This document shows positions 1 to 12,214 of a DNA stretch of 64,000 bases, one piece after another; positions within the stretch are counted from its first letter, which is position 1, and each line of letters begins with the position of its first letter. Source of the stretch: Farysia itapuensis (taxonomy: Eukaryota > Basidiomycota > Ustilaginomycetes > Ustilaginales > Ustilaginaceae); contig JALBYC010000004.1 in assembly GCA_023212645.1 (NCBI GenBank), positions 773,610-837,609 on the forward strand, in the 5' to 3' direction. The notes under the pieces are model-generated. The model saw nothing but the letters and a program-made list of their open reading frames with translations. It had not been told where the DNA came from and searched no databases. The position numbers and the translations under genes are program-made.

Positions 1-304
1 CGGAAGCATCCTCGGGTGTCAAGCTGTATCTCTGTGCTATTTCGTGAGAGAGCTGCTGATGGAAGTTGGGCTTATTCTGCGCGTCGCTTGGGTGATCTGG
101 TGGACAGGGAAAGGGTTGCAGACACGACTTGAACTTGGCTTTGCGAGATGTGAGAATAGACTGCAACTGGTCAGCATCGCGTTGGTGTCGTGCTAGCTCC
201 AGGTGCTCGAACAGATCGCGAAACGAGACGTGAGCCGTGGCTGCTGCCGCTGCCGCCGCCGCCGACGACGACGACAGCCTCGAAGGCCCGGCTTGATCGA
301 CCAT
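1..304 (-). CDS. Unrecognised protein, N-terminal part only (gene runs off the window edge)
   Basis: A frame on the minus strand opens with ATG at 302-304 and stays open for 101 codons to the window edge without a stop. The N-terminus holds a Ser4-Ala8 run encoded by TCG and GCG/GCA codons, followed by a charged, probably helical stretch with the motif FRDLFEHLELARHQRDADQL and later SHEIAQRYSLTPEDAS. The amino-acid composition and lack of stops look like real coding sequence. I do not recognise the family. It would be transcribed away from the fungalysin gene, sharing a 267-bp divergent promoter region (305-571). The start could be further upstream if there is a 5' intron, but none is obvious. 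Confidence 0.6.
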   Translation of the reverse strand, partial: MVDQAGPSRLSSSSAAAAAAAATAHVSFRDLFEHLELARHQRDADQLQSILTSRKAKFKSCLQPFPCPPDHPSDAQNKPNFHQQLSHEIAQRYSLTPEDAS

Positions 305-571
305 TGAGCAAAGGGTGCAAAGAGCAAGGTGTGTCGTTCCCTCGTCCTACCATCAATGTCAAATCTGTCAAACATCGTGATCGATTTTCGCAATTTAACA
401 TGGATGAGCAAAATGTTAGATCATAATTTATGCATTTCAACATCGACAGAGCGCATTGGGCGAAATGGCAGCTGGGCAGTGCATGTGCGGCTGAATATGG
501 CGTGTTATGGCCATGCGACTCAGCTTATCTCTTCCCCCCCTCTACCATCCACCCTCAGGATACAACCCATC

Positions 572-3544
572 ATGGCCAGTCCATCTGGCACAAGGCGTCA
601 GAGTCTCTACGCTCTCGTCGCACTGCTTCCCTTTTGGCTCGCTCTGACTGCTTGGACGGTCTTGCCTGGCGCAGATGCCTCGGCTCTCGGTAACATGGCT
701 GTCCGGCCACAGGACCCATCTCGCAAATCAATTGCTTGGGGCCCAGAACATCAGCACAAAGTCTTTGCTTCTCTCGACTCTCCCGTAGATTCTCAACCGC
801 TCCGTAGAGGACTCAAGTCCAGTGTCAAACATGCCTACACGGCCGCGCTTCACTATGTCAACGCTGAAGATGGTCCAAAGAACCCCAATGCCGTCGCTGT
901 GAGACTCGCCCGGCATCTGCTTGGGTTCGTCGATGGCAAAGCACCCCAAGGTCACGACTTTTACGTTCGTCCTGATTCCTACACAGACCCATCCAGTGGC
1001 ATTTCGCACTACTATATTCGCCAACTCGTCAACGGTCTCGAAGTTGCCGATGGTGATCTGAATCTCAACATTGCGCCGGATGGCAAGATCTTGTCCTTTG
1101 GCTCCTCTCTCTTTGGCGGGCAGGCTCCCGCTCCATTCAGCAACCCTGCTGCGGTTGAGTCCATCTCCGAGCACGAAGTAGATCAGCGATGCGACCAGCT
1201 TCGATCTCAGCTCGAAGCCAAACTCTTCCCCGCCTCCACTCGCCCATCTGCCGAATACATCGAGGTCAACCACGACTTGGCCGCTCTTCCTCAGCAGCAA
1301 CAGAATGCCTTCCAAGCTGGTGGAGTCCATCAGTTCGTCTTTGATGGTCTTGCTGCTGCTGACAAGGGCCGAGCCGTGCCCCGTCGTGCCAATGTAGACC
1401 CTGCCGAAGTGCTACCTATGCAAGAGGAGTTGCACGAGCTCTGCAGTGTACCCTCCGACGACCCGCTCCTTCAAGGAGCCGATCTCGGATCGCGCCTCAC
1501 CGGTTCGCTTTCTCACTACCAACACAAGCGCAGCCTCGCACAAGGCTCTGCAGCCATTGTCGATCCCCGTCTCGCCATTGTCCACTTCCTTCAACAAGCA
1601 ACTCCTGATGATGGTCTGGCTGCCAAGTTGTCTGACCCACGACACGCCGAGTCGCAGGCATCTCAGATCCACACCACTTTTGAGCACAAGCTGCAGCCTC
1701 ACGCCGGCAAAACACAGTCGGGCAGTCAGTCTTCTCACAGCCAGATCGAGTACCTTCACAACGTCCCCACTGCCAAAGGACCGGTTCCTGCGCAGCTTGC
1801 TTACGTTCAGACAGACGCTGGTGAGCTCAACCTGGTCTGGAAATTCCAAATTCCGCTCGAAGACAACGCGTACGAAGCGTACGTCGACGCTACCCGACCT
1901 GGAAGCATTAGCACGGTTCTTGACTGGGTCCACAGCATGCCGCGAAAGCAGCCTGGCGTCGTCAGACCCAGCAAGGCTCAAGTCCTGCCTGAACTTGGAC
2001 GACCCGGATTTGCTGATTACGCTAAGAAGATTCCCGCGCTCGGACGACCCAACTTTGCCACTTCTAGCAAGCAGAAGCCTTTTGAGAGTGACGACGGTGG
2101 AGACTCTGCACCGGTGAAGAAGCCGGCTGCTTCGGGCCATGAGGCGCTGTACCGTGTCTTTAAGTGGGGTATCAACGATCCTACTGAAGGCAAGCGAACC
2201 ACAGAGCCAGGAGAGAGATCGGAAGAGGCTAGTCCAGCGGGATGGCATACTGTGCCTGGAAAACAGTCGCCCTTCATCTCATTAGATGATGACGAAGCAC
2301 GCACCGTCGTGGGCGAGAACACCTTCTACAAAGACACGCGCGGCAACAATGTCTTCGCTCAGGCCGATCCCTCGGGCAACGGCGAGTGGAAATCCGGTGG
2401 CGTTCACCGACCCAAGGGCAAATTGAGTCCTGACAACAGCACCGATATGCTTTTCGACTATCCGTACCACTGGCGCTCGTCGGAAAAGAACCACTCGGCG
2501 CTTCCCCCCGCAGATTACGCAGCTGCTGCCATCGTTCAGCTGTTTGTGACCATCAACGAGTATCACGATCTGCTCCACGCTTATGGTTTCGACGAGGCAT
2601 CTGGTAACTTCCAGGAGCACAACTTTGGTCGTGGCGGTGAAGGATCGGACGGCGTCATTGCCTTTGCGCAGGACGGAGCTGGAACCGACAATGCCGATTT
2701 CATGACTCCGCCCGATGGCCAACGTGGCCGCATGCGAATGTACGTATGGGACCAGTCGACACCTTTCCGTGACGGCGACTTTGAGGCCGGCATCGTGATT
2801 CACGAGTACAGTCACGGTCTCTCGACGCGTCTGACTGGCGGTCCCGCTAACAGCGGATGTCTCGGCTGGGGAGAATCAGGCGGTATGGGTGAGGGATGGG
2901 GAGATGCGCTCGCCTCCATCATCCGACGAACGGGAGCTGCGCCGCACGACTGGCCTATGGGCTCGTGGGCTTCCAACCGCGAAAAGGGAATCCGAAACTA
3001 CCCCTATTCTACCAACAAGACCATCAACCCGGAAACCTACTCGTACCTCGACCGAGCCGGCTACTGGGGTGTTCACGCGATCGGCGAGGTTTGGGCTACT
3101 ATGCTCAACGAGGCGGAGGAATCACTTGTGCTCGAGCACGGCTTCACCTCGCGCCTGTTCCCACCTTCCACCAACGCGACTCAGGAGGAACAAGATGCTT
3201 TCTTCCTGTCGAAAGAAGAGGAGAGCAACCTGGGCAAGAACCGCATCAGCAAGCGTCGCGTTCCCCGCCACGGCAACTCTTTACTGGTACAGCTGATTCT
3301 TGACGGTATGAAGCTGCAGCCTTGCCGTCCAAGCTTCTTTGACGCAAGGGATGCCATTATTCAGGCCGACAAGCACCTGACTGGCGGCCAGAACAAGTGT
3401 CTGCTCTGGGGTGCCTTTGCCAAGCGTGGTCTCGGCACTGACTCTAGCGTCATTGGCCGCACCCCTTGGGGTGGAGGAAAGCGTTCCGATGGCTACCTTG
3501 TCCCCAAAGACTGCAAGACCAAGGATGCCGACCAGCAGCAATAA
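572..3544 (+). CDS. Fungalysin, secreted M36 zinc metalloprotease
   Basis: Single-exon gene of 990 residues. I chose ATG 572 because it is directly followed by a signal-peptide-like segment (basic residues, then LYALVALLPFWLALTAW, then small residues near ADASA); upstream in-frame codons lack an ATG with such a segment. A long propeptide of FTP/PepSY type precedes the catalytic domain. The zinc site HEYSH begins at residue 744 (nt 2801), and the third-ligand region GWGESGGMGEGWGDALA follows, as in family M36. The enzyme is expected to be secreted as a zymogen and to cleave itself. In smuts, the fungalysin Fly1 of Ustilago maydis is known to cleave a host chitinase, so a role at the plant interface is plausible but inferred. 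At 990 residues it is longer than the roughly 600-residue ascomycete enzymes; the extra length lies in a linker around residues 430-560 that carries a repeated LGRPxFA motif. Confidence 0.93.
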   Translation: MASPSGTRRQSLYALVALLPFWLALTAWTVLPGADASALGNMAVRPQDPSRKSIAWGPEHQHKVFASLDSPVDSQPLRRGLKSSVKHAYTAALHYVNAEDGPKNPNAVAVRLARHLLGFVDGKAPQGHDFYVRPDSYTDPSSGISHYYIRQLVNGLEVADGDLNLNIAPDGKILSFGSSLFGGQAPAPFSNPAAVESISEHEVDQRCDQLRSQLEAKLFPASTRPSAEYIEVNHDLAALPQQQQNAFQAGGVHQFVFDGLAAADKGRAVPRRANVDPAEVLPMQEELHELCSVPSDDPLLQGADLGSRLTGSLSHYQHKRSLAQGSAAIVDPRLAIVHFLQQATPDDGLAAKLSDPRHAESQASQIHTTFEHKLQPHAGKTQSGSQSSHSQIEYLHNVPTAKGPVPAQLAYVQTDAGELNLVWKFQIPLEDNAYEAYVDATRPGSISTVLDWVHSMPRKQPGVVRPSKAQVLPELGRPGFADYAKKIPALGRPNFATSSKQKPFESDDGGDSAPVKKPAASGHEALYRVFKWGINDPTEGKRTTEPGERSEEASPAGWHTVPGKQSPFISLDDDEARTVVGENTFYKDTRGNNVFAQADPSGNGEWKSGGVHRPKGKLSPDNSTDMLFDYPYHWRSSEKNHSALPPADYAAAAIVQLFVTINEYHDLLHAYGFDEASGNFQEHNFGRGGEGSDGVIAFAQDGAGTDNADFMTPPDGQRGRMRMYVWDQSTPFRDGDFEAGIVIHEYSHGLSTRLTGGPANSGCLGWGESGGMGEGWGDALASIIRRTGAAPHDWPMGSWASNREKGIRNYPYSTNKTINPETYSYLDRAGYWGVHAIGEVWATMLNEAEESLVLEHGFTSRLFPPSTNATQEEQDAFFLSKEEESNLGKNRISKRRVPRHGNSLLVQLILDGMKLQPCRPSFFDARDAIIQADKHLTGGQNKCLLWGAFAKRGLGTDSSVIGRTPWGGGKRSDGYLVPKDCKTKDADQQQ

Positions 3545-3553
3545 TGTTCTGCG

Positions 3554-3592
<39 letters not shown>

Positions 3593-3752
3593 TTCCTCCC
3601 CCCACCCCCCCCCCCCCCCCCTCCTCCCCCTCCCTTTTCCTCCTCTNNNNNNNNNNAAAGGGGTTCCAGGGCTCCCTTGCCCCCCAAGAACGGAAAACCA
3701 AGGAGGCCCCCCCACAACAAAAAATCATTACGCCCCCCCCCCCCCCCCCCCC
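3554..3752. repeat. Poly-C tracts flanking a 10-N assembly gap
   Basis: A run of 39 C at 3554-3592 is followed by further C-rich sequence, ten N at 3647-3656, and another 20-C run at 3733-3752. The stretch between (3657-3730) is also unlike its surroundings. These are hallmarks of low-quality read ends joined across a gap. Anything translated through it (proline or glycine runs in all frames) is artefact. The fungalysin stop codon lies only 9 bases before the tract, so its 3' UTR is missing or corrupted. Confidence 0.9.
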
Positions 3753-4179
3753 TTTCTGTTTCTGCCCGTTCTCATTGTCCTGCACGCATGGCTTCTTTCC
3801 CGACTCTGTTCTCCAATGGTTCCAGTCTCTTGTCCCAAGTCGCTTTCTTATCCTTACACGAATCATTCCATACACGCTCGCAATTGATACTTCTCGCAAT
3901 GACCTATGATCATGTAGGTCTGTGCTAGGCTGAGTTCGCCGCATCCGTGCGTCCGCATCTGTGCATCTGTTTTGATGTTTTCCGCAAATTATTGGTCTAA
4001 CATATTGATCCGCTACTCGTACGATACCAGTTCAGCACAGCAGCGAGAGTGACAGCCCATGTGGATCCCGCATTCTGGATCAGACCTGCCAGCGACCACC
4101 ACCCTATCGATTCTTTGCGACCAGCGAAAGTCGGATTGCAAGGCAAAGCAGCAGCCAGTGGAACAGTAGCAGGTCGATC
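3753..4179. other. Intergenic region upstream of the Rab6 gene
   Basis: No gene is supported here. The sequence returns to ordinary composition after the poly-C tract and probably contains the 5' UTR and promoter of the downstream Rab GTPase. No clear TATA box is seen. Confidence 0.5.
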
Positions 4180-5333
<1,154 letters not shown>

Positions 5334-5444
5334 TAGAGTGTTGTTGATGTTAGAGTGCAAATCTGACTTTCACGTCATAGATTCTGATTGCATCTCCGCT
5401 TGGTCCTCCCCGCAAAGCATCCTCCAGCACCACCATCTCTAATC

Positions 5445-8400
5445 ATGGACAGTCTCGATTTGCCTACTCATCAGCTCATCCTGGATGAGCTGGCGCTCAA
5501 CTTGGCAGGGGATATCAACAATATCCCTTCGCCTCGAGCCAAGATTCGCACCCTTTTTGCTCAGACGGCCACCTCGAGCAAGGTCACCACCGGGACCAAG
5601 CTCTTCCTGGTAAGTTTGGAACGCAACACTGCGCAAGCCTGAAACATGTTACTAATATTTGCTTTGACAGTCAACGGCAGCAGCCAGGACTCAGATCAGT
5701 CTGGCTCTGTTTGCCTCATCTATCTCGTCGGCGTCAACCTCGACAGCCTACACCACCGACACCAAGAATGATGAGCACCTCGTCCCCGTCATCAACGATC
5801 TCGAGCAGCTGCTCACACAGCTCACCATGATCGATTTTGATATCGACATGAGCTGGGACAAATTTCCCCTGCCCGATCAGGTTGCCTTTGCTCTTGTCTC
5901 TAGCTTCCTTCAGATCTCGGCCAATGCTCCCAACCACCAAGCTCGCTGCATTGGTGCCGTCCTCGAGTTCGCTTCTCACCTCGCCACTGCTCTCGGAGCT
6001 ACCTCGGGAGACGCACATGTGGTCGTCACCAAACTGGTGCCTCTGTTCAACGGCTTCTACCGTGCAATCTCGTCTAACACTTACCAATGGAAGCTTGACG
6101 AGTTTGCCAGACTCGCAAAGATCTTTACTCCCGTCATCACGTCAACTCAGACCGTGCGACGTCTCAATGATGCTTTGCTGCTCCTGTCGGAGCAGCAGGC
6201 TGTCCGTCAGCAAGCGGGCCGAGCGACCAGACGTCAGCCCAAAGTTGCCACCGTTCGCCCTGGAGACGATCAGTCCGAAGCTAGTGTCGACACCTTCTTC
6301 TCCGGCGAAGAGGAAGAAGATGCCGATTTGGTCGAGCTTGACGGTGGCTTTACTTTTGCTACCGACTCGCCCACTGCCCGTGACGACGAAGACTTTCGCC
6401 TGTCCTTCTTGTCTCGCTACAGAGCAGCCGGTAATCCACTCTCGGGTCACTACGTACTCCTGGCCACGATCGACGTGCTCGAGTGCAGTCTTGCCCAGAC
6501 TCTTGCTGCCGGCGCTCGCCCCCCCATTAAAGACTTTTCCGACTTCCAGAAGACCGGCCTTGACCTCGACCGTATCGATCCTAGTCGCAAGAGTCAGGCG
6601 GACCGTTTCGACTTGGACTCGGATGTCGAAGCTGACATTGACGGACACGGTCATCGTCGAGCCTTTGTCACCCAGTTCTCCACGCGAAAGGCCTGGGAGT
6701 CACTCCTTCGCTTTTCAATCGTGCCGGAATTCGCCAAGTCCAGTCAGCATGTGACGCCTGCTGTCAATGGCAATGGCTCCGCTCAACACGAAGACACTGC
6801 TCCTTCGTCAGGCATCCTCTCCGTCCTGACCTTGGTTGGCGGTACCGACACCAAGTCGGCTGCCTTCGGCAACGGCTCTGCCACCGCTACTTCCGCTGCC
6901 GACAACTTGCAGGACCTCGACGAGACCCTGTACGCCGTGCTGCGAGCGAGCAATCGCAACTTCCACGATATCCAGCGCTTCTTTGCCAGCGAGGGCGCCA
7001 AGAACTCGGAAATCCTCTCCGACCTCTACGCCTCCGAGATTGTCGGCGCATCGCTCAAGCTGTCGGCTCTGTGCTCCGTGGCTCGCTATGTCGCCAACGG
7101 AACCGATATCGACAGCAACGTCTTTGTCCGCATCCGCGCGCTTCTCAGCGAAAACGCTCCCGTCGTCGAAAGCGAAGTACAAGGCGCTGCTCTCAAGAGT
7201 GTCGGCGTGCTTGTGCGAAACGTGCACTCGCTCGCTCTTCCGCTGACGCGCATCCTACGACACTTTGTCACTTCACCCTTTGCCATTTTCGAGAGCGGGC
7301 CTCAAGGTACAATCTCCCCCGTTCTCCTCTCGGCCGCTCGCTGCTTGGCCACGTGCGTGACTATCGCCCCTGGGGACGACCTGGTCGTCACGACAATGTA
7401 CAATCTGCTTAACTATCTGGGTCGCGATGGCTCGTCTGGTGGTCTTGGTGTCGGCGGTGTGGCTGGCAGTGGTATGTCGGTGCGAAGCGGCGCCTCGCGC
7501 GCCATTACGTCACGCGACCATGCCAACGGCCTGCAGCAGTCGGCTTCGCAAGCTACGCTCATGGCTAGTCGGTCCGAGGAACACAAGCGTCTAGTCAGCC
7601 TCAGCACGATCACTGTCATCTCGAGACTCGCTCTCGAGGTCGGGAAGACGGATGTTACAGTACTGACTATCTCGATGCTTCTCCAGCGTCTACGCAATGC
7701 AGACGCCATAACGGAGGCTACCATCCTCGACAACCTTGTCCCGCTCGCTCTTGCTGGCCCTCGCAGCGCTTACACCGATGTCGTCAAGGCTTTCTCTGCC
7801 GTCTCCCGCAGCGCTCTTACTGGCGGTGCGAATCGACGCGCTGCGGTCGCAGTGGAAGCTGCTCAACTCAAGCTCGCTAGAGGTCTTGGACGTCTCAATG
7901 AGAACGACGAACGCGACGCCAACGCCGAGCAGGACGACCCGGTCGCTGGCGGTCGAAAAGAGATCTACCTCGTCGAACTTCTTCAGTTGTTCGCCGAGAA
8001 AGGTATTCAGCTCCAGACTGTTGCCGCGTCGGGCAAGAACAGTGCAGAAGAACTTGCCGAGCTCAACACGGATCTTGCCACCCTCCTTCCCGCAATTTCG
8101 GCCGTGCTGGAGCACAAGGACATTAATCCTCAACTCGAGCCTACTATCGAGATGGTCTCTCTCTTCCGCAACATGTGGTTCCTCTCTGTATTATTTGGCT
8201 ACGCTTCGCCAGCTAACATCCGACAGAGCATCGCAAATAGCGCTAACGGCTCTACACCAGCCTCTGCTGCAGTCGCACAGGCCGAGATTGTCGGTAAGGC
8301 CCTCAGCAGAATCTCGCTCAAAACACCCACATTGGTGCCTGAATCCGCCCACAACTATTTGGAAAGTGATCTCGAGTACAATTCGGTCCTCAAGCGCGAG

Positions 8401-11400
8401 TTCTCGCAGGTCAACCTCGACTCGCAGCGCAAAGCCCTCGGCGCTGTCATTCCTTCTCATGCATCCGAGATCAAGTCATTCAGCTATGCCCAGGTCACGT
8501 TCTTGTCGACGATTTACGACCTCGAGTGTCTTCGAAGTACCATGGGTCGACCGTCCATGGTATTGTGGTACTTTACGAACGATGGACTGAACAGCAGCTC
8601 GCTAGTAGGCGCCATGGAGGCCATCGCTGGGAAAGTCATCGAGTTCTTCATTCGCAACCTGGGCGGGCAGGTGGACAGGCACTCTCTTGATCTTCGTGTC
8701 TCGACCGAGGTCAAGAACCTCATGCTTGGATGCTGTCACCGCATTACAAAGGTTCGCTCCGTCTCGCAGACGATCCTGAACAAGCTCGTATACGCCCTTC
8801 CCTCTCTGCTTTGTGACCAGGACGTCGTTGTCACGATGCTCGAGATTCTCACATTGCTCCGAGAAGGCTGCGAAGCCGAGTTCAACGATGAGTTTGCTCC
8901 CGTCTACAACTTCCGCTCGGAACGCGCCAACATCTCCTTTGTGCTGTCTGACTCGTACTCTCAGCGGAACGACATCCTGACTCAATTCTTGAACAAGTCG
9001 CGCGAGTACTTGTCGCTCATTGTGGGTCTGGCACCGCTCGAAGCGCAAGGCATCTTGGAGAGATATTTGGGCACGTTTGACGACTCCATCCTGCCAGGTC
9101 GGAGCGAGCTTGGTAAGAGTGTTGCGCTGGATGCTGTTCGGAGCATGCCCGCGTCGGCGACCAAGGAGAAGCTCTTGCCGCCTCTTGGCGGATGGCGTTC
9201 TGACACTAGCAGCTCCTTCATTGGAGAGCTGTCAGCCAAGAGCACATACCTGGGTGAAATGACCGGCATTCATCTGGCTCTCACCAAAGGCCTGGTAGAC
9301 ATCTCCAAGGACCCCAACACTACAATGTCGCCATCCAGTGTCGCTGAGTGTCGACAGCAGCTAGCTGGCGTGGCCAGTGACGTGGCCTTGCGCAAGAAGC
9401 CCCTGCCTTTTGCCGAACTTCGCAGACTTTTGTACCGATCCGCAGCTCTTGTAGTGGCCCTGTCTGAGCCCGACTACGATCTGTTGCACTTTATCGTGTC
9501 CATCCCCTTACTTGTCTTTACATCCGAGGCCATTTCGACGGCTTGTCAGGTGTGGACGTGGGTCATTGGCGCACGTCCCGAAACCGAGACCAAGATCATG
9601 GTCGAACTTACGATCGGTTGGGCCATGTCGGCAAAAGCACGCAAGGGTATCTTCTCCGCCGGTCTCACCTCCAAGCACCCTTTCTTGCGAAAGACCGAGA
9701 TGGGTGCTTTCAACCGAGACGAAGTGACTGCTGAGCAAGAACAGGCTGTTCGACTCTTCTCTCCGCATCTGAAGCTGGTCCATCTCTTGTCCAGCCGGTA
9801 CCAGGCTTTCCGGTACCGTGATCCGACAATGGTGCTGGCGCTCGTACGCTTGATCCAGCATTCGGGCGCCGCTGCCGATCTGATGTCGACCCATCCATTG
9901 GCACGCGAAGTCCGCTTCTCCCTGGTCAACTTTGGTTTCCGGTTGATCCAGACGAGTCAATTGGAAGGCTTGGTCGAATACCGCCTGCGCGAGGCACTCT
10001 ACAAAATTGCCTTTGCATGGTTTGAGGTCTCGCCGCAGTGGACGTTTGGTGGCAACCGTCTGCAGCTGGGCGCCGACATGCAGTTGATGCAGGAGATGTT
10101 AGGTCTGCTGCAGAACGACTCCGTGCGGGCTGATCAGCACGTCACCAGCTTCCCGCCAACACTATCAGCAATCCGTATGCCGGGTGGCTCGACCGTCGCA
10201 GAAGGCATCAAGGCGTTCGAACAGAAGAAGCGCCTGCTGCAGGTTTTGGTAGAGAACGAGGCGTCAAGGCTGTCTGTCTGGGCTAACCCGCTGGGCGCAG
10301 CTAATCGCAACAATGACTTTATCGGTCCTGTTTCAAAGTCGATGACCGAAGCGTCTTGGACTTCGTTGGTAGAATCTGCCTGGCGCATCAATCCTAAGAT
10401 CGCCGTGCAGCTCGGCTCGCGCGTCCAGTCTAAGGCGATCACCAGTACGCTAGGTCGTTTGGTCCGCAGCCAGCCGTACAAGATTGTCGATCTACCAGCT
10501 GCGCTAAAGTACCTTCTCGAGGACCATCTCAAGCTGGCCAAGAAGGAGAATGTCGACCTCAAGTGGCTCGCGTACTGGGCGGCCGTGTCACCCGTCGAGG
10601 CCATCAACCTCTTCCAGCCCGAGTACGACAATGACCCGATGGTGTTGCAGTATGCCATGCGATCGCTCGAGCAGCACCCGGTCGACCTCACCTTCTTCTA
10701 CGTCCCACAAGTCGTGCAAGCTCTGCGCACAGACGACTATGGCTATGTCGAGCACTTTGTCTTTGAAACTTCCAAGATCTCGCAACTCTTCTGCCACCAG
10801 ATCATCTGGAACATGAAGGCCAACAGCTACAAAGATGACGATGCGGAAGAACCAGACTCGATGAAGCCAACCCTCGACCGCATGACCGAGAATATTGTTG
10901 CAGCGCTGTCCGGCGAAGCGCAGGACTTTTACGAGCGCGAGTTTGGCTTCTTCAACGAAGTGACCTCCATCTCGGGCAAGCTGAAGCCGTTTATCAAGAA
11001 GAGCAAGCCAGAGAAAAAAGCCAAGATTGACGAAGAAATGGCCAAGATCAAGGTGGATCCGGGTGTCTACCTGCCTTCGAACGCGGATGGTGTTGTGGTC
11101 GATTTGGATCGAAAGTCGGGTCGACCGCTGCAGTCGCATGCTAAAGCGCCGTTCATGGCCACCTTCAAGGTGCACCGTGAAGTTGTCAAGCCAGGCGATG
11201 AAGGAGACGACAACACTCCACCTAAGAAGACAGGCGTGGACGTGTGGCAGGCGGCCATCTTCAAAGTCGGTGACGATTGTCGACAGGATGTTCTGGCACT
11301 GCAGGTGATTGCGATGTTCAAGAATGTCTACACGACTGTGGGCATTGATCTGTATCTCAATCCTTACCGAGTCACTGCAACTGGTCCGGGATGTGGTGTG

Positions 11401-12030
11401 ATTGACGTTGTGCCCAACGCGACCTCGCGAGACGAGATGGGACGGGCCAAGATCAATCACCTGCTCACCTTCTTCACAGGCAAGTACGGCAACCAAGATT
11501 CGGTGGCCTTCCAGCGCGCTCGTATGAACTTTATCCAGAGCATGGCTGCATACTCGGTCGTCTGCCATATCCTGCAGATCCGCGACCGACACAACGGCAA
11601 TATGATGATTGACGGCGACGGCCATATCGTCCACATTGACTTTGGATTCCTCTTCGACATCGGTCCTGGCGGTATGCGGTTCGAGCCATACTCATTCAAG
11701 CTGTCGCACGAAATGATTGACGTCATGGGTGGACCAGGAAGTCAGGGCTTCCGCATGTTTGAAGAACTGGTCGTCAAAGCTTTCCTCGCTGCGCGTCCTT
11801 ACTGCGACGAAATCGTCGACACCTGCAAGTTGATGCTCGGCACCGAATTGCCGAGTTTCAAAGGTATCCCCACCATTCACCGCCTACGTGACCGCTTCAA
11901 GCCAGACCTCACCCAACGCGAAGCGGCGGATCACGCCAAATGGCTCGTCAAGGACGCCTACGGAAACCAGCGCGGCCGTCTCTACGACAAACTGCAGGAA
12001 GTCACCAACGAGATCCCCTACGCCCGTTAA
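5445..12030 (+). CDS. STT4: Phosphatidylinositol 4-kinase, type III alpha (Stt4-like)
   Basis: Two exons, 5445-5609 and 5671-12030, give 2174 residues. The 61-bp intron (GTAAGT...GACAG) joins in frame. The long N-terminal region is alpha-helical-repeat-like; the accessory PIK helical domain lies around residues 1500-1750. The C-terminal kinase core holds the catalytic loop IRDRHNGNMM (D2027, N2030) and the DFG-equivalent HIDFGFLFDIGPGG (D2045). The conserved end, GIPTIHRLRDRF followed by ...VTNEIPYAR, marks PI4K-alpha rather than PI3K or TOR. The enzyme makes PI4P at the plasma membrane, where yeast Stt4 works with Efr3 and Ypp1. Yeast Stt4 is about 1900 residues, so this version is somewhat longer. 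The gene ends 184 bp before the convergent exo-glucanase gene. Confidence 0.95.
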
Positions 12031-12214
12031 TCACACCCGTAACACACAGCGGCGAAAACACAGTCCAGTGATTTGTAAGGCAAAGGAATAAATTGTCCAT
12101 ATGAAATGCAATGCGAGAGCTCCTTCCATGATCAAAAGAGTGAAAGAATAAGCAGATAGAGAGAAAGCGGTGGGGAGCCGCAAATAGAAAGAGGGCGGTG
12201 GTTTAAAAGGTCTT

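Noticed and set aside
3281..3944. Several Gly- or Pro-rich frames crossing the poly-C tract and N gap
   Set aside because: Produced by homopolymer artefact and unknown bases.
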